Source: Polyangia bacterium (lineage in GTDB: Bacteria; Myxococcota_A; Polyangia; Nannocystales; Nannocystaceae). Taken from it: a stretch of DNA of 64,000 bases. Every line of letters starts with the position of its first letter. Positions within the stretch are counted from its first letter, which is position 1. Location: positions 124,001 through 188,000 of the forward strand of contig JAUHWG010000009.1 of NCBI GenBank assembly GCA_030424595.1. Direction: 5' to 3'. Below, one piece after another: positions 41,307 to 48,814 of the stretch. Made by a program: the position numbers and the translations under genes. The notes beneath the pieces are model-generated. The model searched no databases. It was not told where the DNA came from and was given only the letters and a program-made list of their open reading frames with translations.

Positions 41307-41312
41307 CCGCGG

Positions 41313-43100
41313 ATGACCGCCCCCGAGTGGATCCCTGCGCTGACCCTCGAGACGCTGGAGGTCGGCGAGTCTCGCGTGATCTCCCACGGCCGCGAGCGGA
41401 TCGCGGTCTTTCATCCGCAGGAGGGCGAGCTCTACGCGATCGACAACCGCTGTCCCCACGAGGGCTATCCGCTCGCCCGCGGCTCGGTCCGCGACTGTGT
41501 CGTCACCTGTCCCTGGCACAACTTCAAGTTCGACCTCCGCGACGGGCACTGCGTCCTCGGCGATGAGCAGATCCGGGTCTATCCCCTCCGGATCCGCGCG
41601 GGGACGGTCGAGATCGACGTATGCCGGCCCGACCCCTCGCGCTTGATCCCGCGTCACCGCGCGAGCCTCGAGGGTGCGGTCCAGGGGGGCAAGCTCGGCC
41701 AGATCGCCCGCGAGGCGGTGCGCCTGCTCGAGCTCGGGATGACGCCGCGGGAGCTCGCCCACGTCGCCCTGCGGCTCGACGCGACCTATGCGGAGTACGG
41801 GACGACGCACGCTACGCCGGTCGCGATCGACGGGCTCTTCCTCGCCCGGCGCTACGCCGGGCCGAAGGCGGCGCTGCCCCTGGTCCAGGCCTTCTTCAGC
41901 GCTGCTGAGAGCAACCTGCGAATGCCGCCGCGGGAGGTCGCCCCTGCGGTCGACCCGGGGGATGATCCAGAGGCTGCGGGTGAGCGCCTGCGCGAGCGGG
42001 TCGAGGCGGAGGCGCTCGCCGAGGCGGAGGGGCTGCTGCGCGGGGCGCTCGCCCGCGGTTGGGGGCCGGAGATCGTCGAGCCCTGGATCCTCCGCCTTCA
42101 GGCCGATCACCTGCTCGGCTTCGGCCATCCGCTGATCTACGCGGAGAAGCTCTTCGCGTTTCTTCGCGAGGTCGGCTGGGAGCACGCGGATGAGCTGCTG
42201 CCCGCGCTCCTGGCCCGGACGATCAATTCCACCCGGACCGATCAGATCCCCGAGGAGCGATGGCTCCGCGAGCGGATGGCGGAGACGTGGCCCGCGCTCG
42301 GGGCGTGGGCGGCCGCCTGTGCTCGCGAGGACGCCCCGGCGATCGATCGCGAGGCGTTCGCCAGCGCGGTCCTAGACGGCGAGCGCGACGCGTGGTTCGG
42401 GCTCCTGAGGGACGCGCTGGCGGCCGGCGTCCGCCTGGAGAGCGTCGCCGACGCGTTGGTGCTCGCCGCGAGCGAGCGGCTGCTCCGCTTTGACGCCGCG
42501 GTCGACGGCGACCCGGCGATCCAGGAGGGCTGGCTCGACGTGACGCACCGCCTGACCTTCGCCTCGGCGGTCCGCGGGGCCCTGGCGGGTCGTCGTGATC
42601 CGGCGCTGCTGATGTTGCTGGTCCAGGCCGCGTTCTTCGTCCACGGGGCGGCGCCGCTCGACCTCGCCGTGGGGGATCGGCTTGAGCGCGCCTGTGTGGC
42701 CTCCGAGGATGTTGCGCGGGACCTGGAGGCGATGACCTCGGCGATCCGCCGCCATCACGGGCCGGACGCGGTCGCCGCGGCGGAGCGCCTGCTCGTCGCC
42801 GACGAGGTCGCGGAGGTCGCTCCGGAGAGCCCCGTCCTGGCCCAGCTGGAGGCGACGCTCGAGGAGCTCGCGGTCAGCGATCTGGCGACCCGTCCGATCT
42901 ACGTCGCCCACTGGATCAAGCTCTGCGTCGCCGCGTTCGCCGAGGCGCGGGCGCTGCCTCCAGGGCCAGGGCGGCGGCTGCCGATCCTCGCCTGCGTCCG
43001 CTTCTTCGCCGGACCTGTCCAGGAGAACAGGGGCCGCGGGTTGGTCCACGACGCGATCCGCTTCGTCGTCGACGGCAAGGTCCCGAAGACCTTGACCTGA
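41313..43100 (+). CDS. Rieske [2Fe-2S] protein fused to a large helical domain of unknown function
   Basis: 595 aa. Residues 1-105 are a Rieske ferredoxin-like domain with the two cluster motifs CPHEGYPL (Cys47, His49) and CPWHNFKFD (Cys66, His69). The remaining 490 residues are alpha-helical and Ala/Leu-rich with several conserved-looking His-containing segments (RELAHVALRLDATYAEYG, GFGHPLIYAEKLFAFLREVGWEHADELLPAL, DVTHRLTFASAVRGAL). These recall questin-oxidase-like (DUF4243) helical domains, but I am not certain. No cytochrome or reductase gene is adjacent. A redox or oxygenase role with the Rieske part delivering electrons is plausible. Its ATG has a -10-like box 6 nt upstream. Confidence 0.8.
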   Translation: MTAPEWIPALTLETLEVGESRVISHGRERIAVFHPQEGELYAIDNRCPHEGYPLARGSVRDCVVTCPWHNFKFDLRDGHCVLGDEQIRVYPLRIRAGTVEIDVCRPDPSRLIPRHRASLEGAVQGGKLGQIAREAVRLLELGMTPRELAHVALRLDATYAEYGTTHATPVAIDGLFLARRYAGPKAALPLVQAFFSAAESNLRMPPREVAPAVDPGDDPEAAGERLRERVEAEALAEAEGLLRGALARGWGPEIVEPWILRLQADHLLGFGHPLIYAEKLFAFLREVGWEHADELLPALLARTINSTRTDQIPEERWLRERMAETWPALGAWAAACAREDAPAIDREAFASAVLDGERDAWFGLLRDALAAGVRLESVADALVLAASERLLRFDAAVDGDPAIQEGWLDVTHRLTFASAVRGALAGRRDPALLMLLVQAAFFVHGAAPLDLAVGDRLERACVASEDVARDLEAMTSAIRRHHGPDAVAAAERLLVADEVAEVAPESPVLAQLEATLEELAVSDLATRPIYVAHWIKLCVAAFAEARALPPGPGRRLPILACVRFFAGPVQENRGRGLVHDAIRFVVDGKVPKTLT

Positions 43101-43299
43101 GCGGCTGGGCGGTTGAGGGCGCGTCGTCGCAGGAGGGCTGCTCGCAGCCCGCGGGGAAAGTCCCGGTCTGCTCTCGCGCCGCGATCGTCGTCCCCCTTGG
43201 CTTCGACGAAACGCCGCTGTGCTGGGCCGTACCGCAGGTTTCGGCGGGGTCGAGAGGAGCGACGAGGGCAAGAGTGCGCGGGACCCTTGCCATGGTCCG

Positions 43300-44172
43300 C
43301 TAGGGGGTGCGCGGCTTGTGCTGGCGGATCAGCCCCTCCTGGACGGTCGAGGCGACCAGCTCTCCCTCGCGGTTGAAGAATTGGCCGCGGGCGAGGCCGC
43401 GGGCGTGGGAGGCGGAGGGGCTCTCGAGGGCGTAGAGGAGCCACTCGTCGAGGCGGAAGTCGCGGTGAAAGTACATCGCGTGGTCGAGGCTCGCGGTCTG
43501 CATGCCCGGGGTCAGCCACGAGATGCCGTGGGGGAGCATCGCCGTGGTCATCAGGTGGAAGTCGGAGGCGTAGGCGAGGAGGAAGCGGTGGATCTTCGGG
43601 TCGTCTGGGAGGGCCTCGCTGGCGCGGACCCAGACGTAGCGCTCTGGCTCGCGGACCTCGGGGTGGAGCGGGTTGACGGGGCTCACGGAGCGGAGCTCGA
43701 TCGGCTTGTCGGCGAGGGCCCGCGCGCGCAGGGGCTCGGGGATCCGATCGGCGAAGCGCCTGGAGATGTCGGTCTCGGAGGGCAGGTCCTCGGGGCCGGG
43801 GACCTCCGGCATCGCCGTCTGGTGGTCGTAGCCGCCCTCGTCGATCTGAAACGAGGCGCCCATCGAGAAGATCGCCTTGCCGTTTTGGATGGCGACGACG
43901 CGGCGGGTGGTGAAGCTCTTGCCGTCGCGGATCCGGTCGACGTCGTAGACGATCGGCTTGCTCGCGTCGCCGGTCCGGAGGAAGTAGCCGTGGAGCGAGT
44001 GGACGGCGCGACCGTCGGGGACGGTCTGCTGGGCGGCGGAGAGGGCCTGGCCGAGGACCTGCCCGCCGAAGACGTTGCCCCAGCCGAGATCCTGGCTCTG
44101 GCCGCGGAAGAGGCTCTCTTCGAGGCGTTCGAGGCCGAGGAGGTCGAGGAGGTCGGCGAGGACGGAGTCCAT
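43300..44172 (-). CDS. tesB: Acyl-CoA thioesterase II
   Basis: 290 aa from ATG 44172 (MDSVLADLLDLL). Double hot-dog enzyme that hydrolyses acyl-CoA to free fatty acid and CoA. Family motifs: GWGNVFGGQVLGQALSAA, HSLHGYFLRTGDASKPIVYDVDRIRDGKSF, ASLDHAMYFHRDFRLDEWLLY and the C-terminal FNREGELVASTVQEGLIR. Complete. Convergent with the Rieske gene and divergent from the DUF4215 lipoprotein gene. Confidence 0.96.
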   Translation of the reverse strand: MDSVLADLLDLLGLERLEESLFRGQSQDLGWGNVFGGQVLGQALSAAQQTVPDGRAVHSLHGYFLRTGDASKPIVYDVDRIRDGKSFTTRRVVAIQNGKAIFSMGASFQIDEGGYDHQTAMPEVPGPEDLPSETDISRRFADRIPEPLRARALADKPIELRSVSPVNPLHPEVREPERYVWVRASEALPDDPKIHRFLLAYASDFHLMTTAMLPHGISWLTPGMQTASLDHAMYFHRDFRLDEWLLYALESPSASHARGLARGQFFNREGELVASTVQEGLIRQHKPRTP

Positions 44173-44177
44173 GCGTC

Positions 44178-44183
44178 GCTCTA
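44178..44183 (-). promoter_or_regulatory. -10-like TAGAGC 5 nt before tesB
   Basis: Minus strand TAGAGC, GACGC, ATG 44172. Weaker match because the sixth base is C. Confidence 0.3.
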
Positions 44184-44506
44184 GCACTGACCCTCGGGGA
44201 CCGCCAAGCCGGCCTCCGCAGAGCGTGAGGGCGCAGCCGCATGCGAAGGGGGTTGCGCGCTGGTGGGAGGTGGGAGGTGAGGGGGCACGGGCCCGCGGCG
44301 ATCGAGGGGAGCCTCGGGCTCAGACCGCAAGAGGTGGTCGTGACTCCACGGCGCTCGATCCTCCGAGCTGGTTCAGCGATCGCAGATACGCGCCCGAGGG
44401 CCATCCGCGTCGGCGCCAGCGCGCAGCTTCGCCCCTGCGAAGATGCGGGGTCGGGCGGCGGTCGACGCTTCGCGCAGGAGCGGCGGTCAACCTCGCCCTG
44501 GACCGA

Positions 44507-44512
44507 TACAAT
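44507..44512 (+). promoter_or_regulatory. -10-like TACAAT before the DUF4215 lipoprotein gene
   Basis: GATACAATG, identical to the box before the lipoprotein at 11101. Lies 9 nt before ATG 44522, so any leader is 2-3 nt. The rest of the 349-bp gap 44173-44521 shows no gene. Confidence 0.55.
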
Positions 44513-44521
44513 GGGCGGAGG

Positions 44522-46141
44522 ATGTGTCGGCTCGTCGCCCTCTCGATCGTCATCGTCGCCGCGGTCGTCCATGTCGGCTGTACTGGGGATGACGGCGCGA
44601 GCGGAGGGAGCTCGAGCACGGGGGCGACCTTCAGCACGTCGGGGATGACCTCGGAGTCAGCGGGCGGCACCGAGACGACAGGCGTGTCGACGACGGTCGC
44701 GTCGGACCCGACCGACCCGACCGACCCGACCGACCCGACCGACCCGACCGACCCGAGCGGGGGCGGGCCCCTCTGCGGCGATGGCACGGTCGACCCGGGC
44801 GAGGCCTGCGACGACGGCAACATCAGCAGCGCCGACTCGTGCCTCGCGGACTGCACCCCCGCGACCTGCGGCGACGGGACCATCTGGATCGGCGAAGAAG
44901 AGTGCGACCTAGGGGCGGCCAACGACGGCAAGAGCCCCACGGGCTGTCGTCTCGACTGTAGAGCTCCGGCCTGCGGCGATGGTGCCCTCTACCCGGCGTC
45001 CTTCGGCCAGGCGATCGAGCTCGCGACCTCGGGCGATCACTCGGACGCCAAGCTGAGCGAGACCTCACCGCGGGCGGTCGCGATCGACGGCAGCGGGAGG
45101 GTGCTCGTCGTCACCGACTGGGCGATCTTGGGCGGTCTCATCCATCAGGCTGTGGTCGAGCGCTACACCCCCGACGGGCAGCTCTTTGGCCCGCCGATCG
45201 TCGTCTACGAGGCCAACGGCGGGATCAACTGGCCGGCGATCGCGGCCTCGCCGGATGGAGCCTTCGTCGTCGTATGGACGGCCGACGGCAACAGCGACGA
45301 TGTCTACTACCGACGCTTCGACGCCGACGGGACCGCGCTCACCGATCCGACGGTCGTCTCGGAGAACAGCGGCGGCAACCAGCGCAACCCGATGGTCGCG
45401 ATCAACAGCGGAGGGGAGGCGTTGGTCACCTTCCGGGCGATGTCGGGTCCAGACCCCGGCGATCGCCACGTCGTCCGCGCGCGCAGGCTCCCGGCCCGAG
45501 GCCTCGGCGCCCCCGACTTTGTCGTCAGCAACATCGACTCGGACGTCTCGTCGCCGACCGCAGCGATCCGCAGCGACGGCTCCTTCGTCGTCGGCTACGC
45601 CGACCGCAACGTCGGGACGATCTACGCCACGAGCTACGACCCCGCGGGCGCGGTGACGCTCCAGCTGAGCGGCGTCCCGGGGCTCATCAGCGCCGCCGAC
45701 GGCATCTTCCAGTGGGTCGGCGTCGCCGCGCCGGAGAACGGCGATATCGCGATCGCGGGGATGACCGAGGCCTCGGCCCTCGGGGTTCATCGCTTTGACC
45801 CGGGCGGGGCGCTGCTCCACGAGGTGATCGCCTCCGAGCCGCTGGGGTCGATCCCGCGGATCGATCTCGGCGCCGACCCCGAGGGCAACCTGGTCGCGCT
45901 CTGGGGCGGTTGTGGGCTTCCGGGGGAGAACGACACCTGTAAGGGAGATCCCTCGTTCCTCGGCCTGCGGCGGATCTACGCCGACGGGGAGCCCTTCGAG
46001 AAGACCGTCGAGATCGCCACGCTGACCTCGTGGCAGCGTCAGGGGATCGGCGTCGCGATCAACGCGCGCGGCGACATGGCGGTGGTCGCCGAGGAGTCGG
46101 GGATCCCCTACCTCCGGATCGCCAGGCCCGAGTGCCCCTGA
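44522..46141 (+). CDS. Lipoprotein with DUF4215-type Cys repeats and beta-propeller-like domain
   Basis: 539 aa from ATG 44522. Signal peptide with lipobox VHVGC. Linker of Ser/Gly/Thr and five DPT units encoded by a 9-bp repeat (GACCCGACC-like). Residues about 80-155 carry Cys repeats CGDGTVDPGEACDDGN and CGDGTIWIGEEECDLG, as in the protein at 344-2848. The rest contains recurring blocks of the type 'AIDGSGRVLVVTDW', 'AASPDGAFVVVWTADG', 'AINSGGEALVTFRA' and 'AIRSDGSFVVGYAD', spaced about 45-50 residues apart, as in a beta-propeller. Ligand unknown. GGAGG directly abuts the ATG, which fits a leaderless rather than a Shine-Dalgarno start. Confidence 0.85.
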   Translation: MCRLVALSIVIVAAVVHVGCTGDDGASGGSSSTGATFSTSGMTSESAGGTETTGVSTTVASDPTDPTDPTDPTDPTDPSGGGPLCGDGTVDPGEACDDGNISSADSCLADCTPATCGDGTIWIGEEECDLGAANDGKSPTGCRLDCRAPACGDGALYPASFGQAIELATSGDHSDAKLSETSPRAVAIDGSGRVLVVTDWAILGGLIHQAVVERYTPDGQLFGPPIVVYEANGGINWPAIAASPDGAFVVVWTADGNSDDVYYRRFDADGTALTDPTVVSENSGGNQRNPMVAINSGGEALVTFRAMSGPDPGDRHVVRARRLPARGLGAPDFVVSNIDSDVSSPTAAIRSDGSFVVGYADRNVGTIYATSYDPAGAVTLQLSGVPGLISAADGIFQWVGVAAPENGDIAIAGMTEASALGVHRFDPGGALLHEVIASEPLGSIPRIDLGADPEGNLVALWGGCGLPGENDTCKGDPSFLGLRRIYADGEPFEKTVEIATLTSWQRQGIGVAINARGDMAVVAEESGIPYLRIARPECP

Positions 46142-46280
46142 TCGTCGCTCGTGGCGACAATGGAGGCTGTGGCGTGAGCCGCGGGGAGTCGCGGGGCCTG
46201 TCTGGGTCGGTGGCGGCCTGGCGAGGACCGCGGCGGCGTCTCGCCTCGGGGGCCGCCGGCCCGGCGGAGCACGTCTCTCC

Positions 46281-46342
46281 CCAGACGGGGGCAGACGGGG
46301 GCAGACGGGGGCAGACGGGGGGGCAGACGGGGGCAGACGGGG
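46281..46342. repeat. 10-bp G-rich tandem repeat (GCAGACGGGG), about 6 copies
   Basis: Runs of four to seven G at 10-bp spacing on the plus strand could form a G-quadruplex. It lies in the 402-bp gap 46142-46543 after the lipoprotein gene; the gap has no gene. Confidence 0.88.
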
Positions 46343-46543
46343 CTAGGTGGGGCCAGGCGGGCAGGCGGGGCTAGACGGATTGGACGCGGGCGCACGGGTG
46401 GTCGATGTGCGCCGGCGGTGGCCGGGACGGAGCAGGGCTGCCGCCCAGGGCCCTGTACCCGGCGAGATCCTCACAGGGGATGGGCGGTGCCGCTCCGCCG
46501 CTTGCTTGGCGCGGCTCGCCGCGGGGCCTAAGCTTGGGAACTC

Positions 46544-48799
46544 ATGGCCGCGATGAGCCCGACCCCGGGGGCGCCGATGGAGCCCCACGACGACGCCGAT
46601 CGGGCGCTCGAGCAGCTCTCGCGGCTGGTCGGCGTGCTCCGGCGGCGGTGGTTGGTGCTGGTGATCTCCTCGGCGGTGGCGGTGGCGGCCGCCCTCGTGA
46701 CGATCTCGAGCCTGCAGCCGCGCTGGCGGGCGAGCGCGACGGTCGTCCTCCACCTGAGCGGCCCGCAGGTGCTCGACAAGGTGAAGGGGGTCAGCGATGA
46801 CGAAGGCCGGCTCCTCGCCTATCGCGAGTACTACCAGACCCAGCGCGAGATCATCTCCAGCCGTGAGGTGGCGGGGCGGGCCCTGGCGCGCCTCGGCCTG
46901 GCCCAGGACCCGCTCTTCCTCGGGGTCGACGGGATCACCTCGGAGCCGGAGCGCCTCGCCCGGATCGCCGAGATCGACCCGGTCGAGCGTCTCCGGGAGC
47001 TGACCTTCATCGAGGAGATCCGCGGCTCGCGGATCCTCAAGATCAACGCCGACTACCCCGATCCGGTGGTCGCCGCGGAGATCGCCAACGCCCTCGCCGA
47101 CGCCTTCCTCGAGTACACCCAGAGCCGGCGCTCGGCGACCGGCGAGCAGGCGAAGGAGAACCTGACGACCGAGCGCAGCAAGGCGCTCGTCGACCTCCAG
47201 GAGGCCGAGGAGAAGATCTCCGAGTTCCTCGACGGGCATGAGATCTCGTCGGTCTCCCTCGCCGATCGGCAAAACGAGATCACCGAGGCCGTGATCGCCG
47301 AGACAGGTCACCTAAAGCAGGCCGAGGCCGACTTCTACGCCGCCCAGGCAGCCTACGATCAGGCCAAGCGGCTGCACCGCTCCGGCAGCTTGGCCTCGGC
47401 GACGCTGCTCCCGCCCCTCGAGCGCAAGGTGTTCGAGGAGATGCGCGCCGATCAGCTCGCCGCCGAACGGGAGGTCGAGCAGCTCAGCGTCAAGTACGGC
47501 GAGAAGATGCCCGAGCTCCAGCAGGCCAAGCGCCAGCTCGCGCTGATCAACGCCCGGATCGAGCGCGAGAGCGAGGAGCAGCTGCGGGCGCTCAAGGCCA
47601 AGGCGGCGGCGACCCAGCAGACCAAGCAGAAGCACCAGGCCTCGCTCGCGGCCGAGAAGGAGCGGGCGCTCGAGCTCGCGGGCCTGGAGCGGGAGTACCG
47701 GAAGCTCGAGCGGGTGGTGAAGACCGCCGACGAGACCTACTCGTTCGTCAGCCATCGCGACGCGGAGATCGGCATGACCAACCGGGTCGAGGCTGAGGGG
47801 ATCGAGATCCTCGACCGGGCGATGCCGCCGAGGCGGCCGATCTTCCCGCCGAGGCCGCTCCTCCTCTCGCTCGCGTTCGTCTTCGGCCTGGGCCTCGGGG
47901 CGATCCTGGCGGTGGGGATCGACCTGCGTGATCACAGGATCCGCTCGATCGTCGACCTCGAGCGGGCGCTCTCGGCCTCGGGCCTCTCGGTGCTCGGTCA
48001 GCTCCCGCTCCTGCCCTCGGACGCGCGCCTAGGCCAGGGCAACATCCGCGCCCAGCGGCGGCAGCGGGACCTCCACGCCTATCTCTACCCCCAGTCGTTG
48101 ATGGCCGAGCGCTGCCGCGGCCTGCGGACCGCGCTCAGCTTCGTCGAGGGGGAGCATCGCTGTCGGACGCTGATGATCACCTCGCCGAGCTCGTCGGAGG
48201 GCAAGAGCTCGACGACGCTGAACCTGGCGATGAGCTACTGCCAGTCGGGCAAGCGGGTGCTCCTGATCGACGCCGACATGCGACGGCCGCGGCTCCATCA
48301 GGTGTTCACGCCGACCGCCGGCGTCGAGCCGCCTGGCCTCTCGGCCCTGCTCCAGGGGACAGCGAGCATCGACGAGGCGCTCCTCGGCGGCGCCGAGGCG
48401 GGCCTCGAGAACGACGACGAGCGGCCGATCAACCTCTCGGTCCTGCTCTGCGGCGAGGTCCCGCCGAACCCCGCCGAGCTCCTGGACTCGCCGGCGATGC
48501 GGCGGCTCTTGGGGGAGCTGCGCGAGCGCTTTGACGTGATCCTGATCGACTCGCCGCCGGTCCTGCCGGTCACCGACCCGGTGATCCTCGCGCGGATCGT
48601 CGACGGCGTTCTCTTGGTCGCCCGCTGCCTCTCGACCAGCAAGGCCGAGCTTCAACGGTCGATCAGCAGCCTGCGCCAGGGCGACACCAACCTCCTCGGC
48701 GTCGTCCTCAACGAGGTCGACCCGCGCTCCGAGAGCAGCGGCTACCGCGTCGGCTACTACGCCTACGGTCAGCGCGAGGCGCCAGGCGAGAGCGCCTGA
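46544..48799 (+). CDS. Wzc-like polysaccharide co-polymerase with bacterial tyrosine kinase domain
   Basis: 751 aa. Controls chain length and export of an exopolysaccharide by cycles of autophosphorylation. Membrane helix 1 (WLVLVISSAVAVAAALVTI, about 36-55), a long periplasmic coiled-coil domain, and helix 2 (LLLSLAFVFGLGLGAILAVGI, about 445) define the Wzz-type part. The cytoplasmic BY-kinase has Walker A SPSSSEGKSST (about 547), Walker A' LLIDADMRRPRLH and Walker B VILIDSPPV. The C terminus has a tyrosine cluster, YRVGYYAYGQ, the expected phosphorylation site. TAAGCT lies 9 nt before ATG 46544; ATG 46553 is also possible. The next gene follows after 15 bp and encodes the ligase/polymerase-like protein, so the two form an operon without adjacent glycosyltransferases or wza. 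Confidence 0.93.
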   Translation: MAAMSPTPGAPMEPHDDADRALEQLSRLVGVLRRRWLVLVISSAVAVAAALVTISSLQPRWRASATVVLHLSGPQVLDKVKGVSDDEGRLLAYREYYQTQREIISSREVAGRALARLGLAQDPLFLGVDGITSEPERLARIAEIDPVERLRELTFIEEIRGSRILKINADYPDPVVAAEIANALADAFLEYTQSRRSATGEQAKENLTTERSKALVDLQEAEEKISEFLDGHEISSVSLADRQNEITEAVIAETGHLKQAEADFYAAQAAYDQAKRLHRSGSLASATLLPPLERKVFEEMRADQLAAEREVEQLSVKYGEKMPELQQAKRQLALINARIERESEEQLRALKAKAAATQQTKQKHQASLAAEKERALELAGLEREYRKLERVVKTADETYSFVSHRDAEIGMTNRVEAEGIEILDRAMPPRRPIFPPRPLLLSLAFVFGLGLGAILAVGIDLRDHRIRSIVDLERALSASGLSVLGQLPLLPSDARLGQGNIRAQRRQRDLHAYLYPQSLMAERCRGLRTALSFVEGEHRCRTLMITSPSSSEGKSSTTLNLAMSYCQSGKRVLLIDADMRRPRLHQVFTPTAGVEPPGLSALLQGTASIDEALLGGAEAGLENDDERPINLSVLLCGEVPPNPAELLDSPAMRRLLGELRERFDVILIDSPPVLPVTDPVILARIVDGVLLVARCLSTSKAELQRSISSLRQGDTNLLGVVLNEVDPRSESSGYRVGYYAYGQREAPGESA

Positions 48800-48814
48800 C
48801 GAAGGGGCCCTGCG

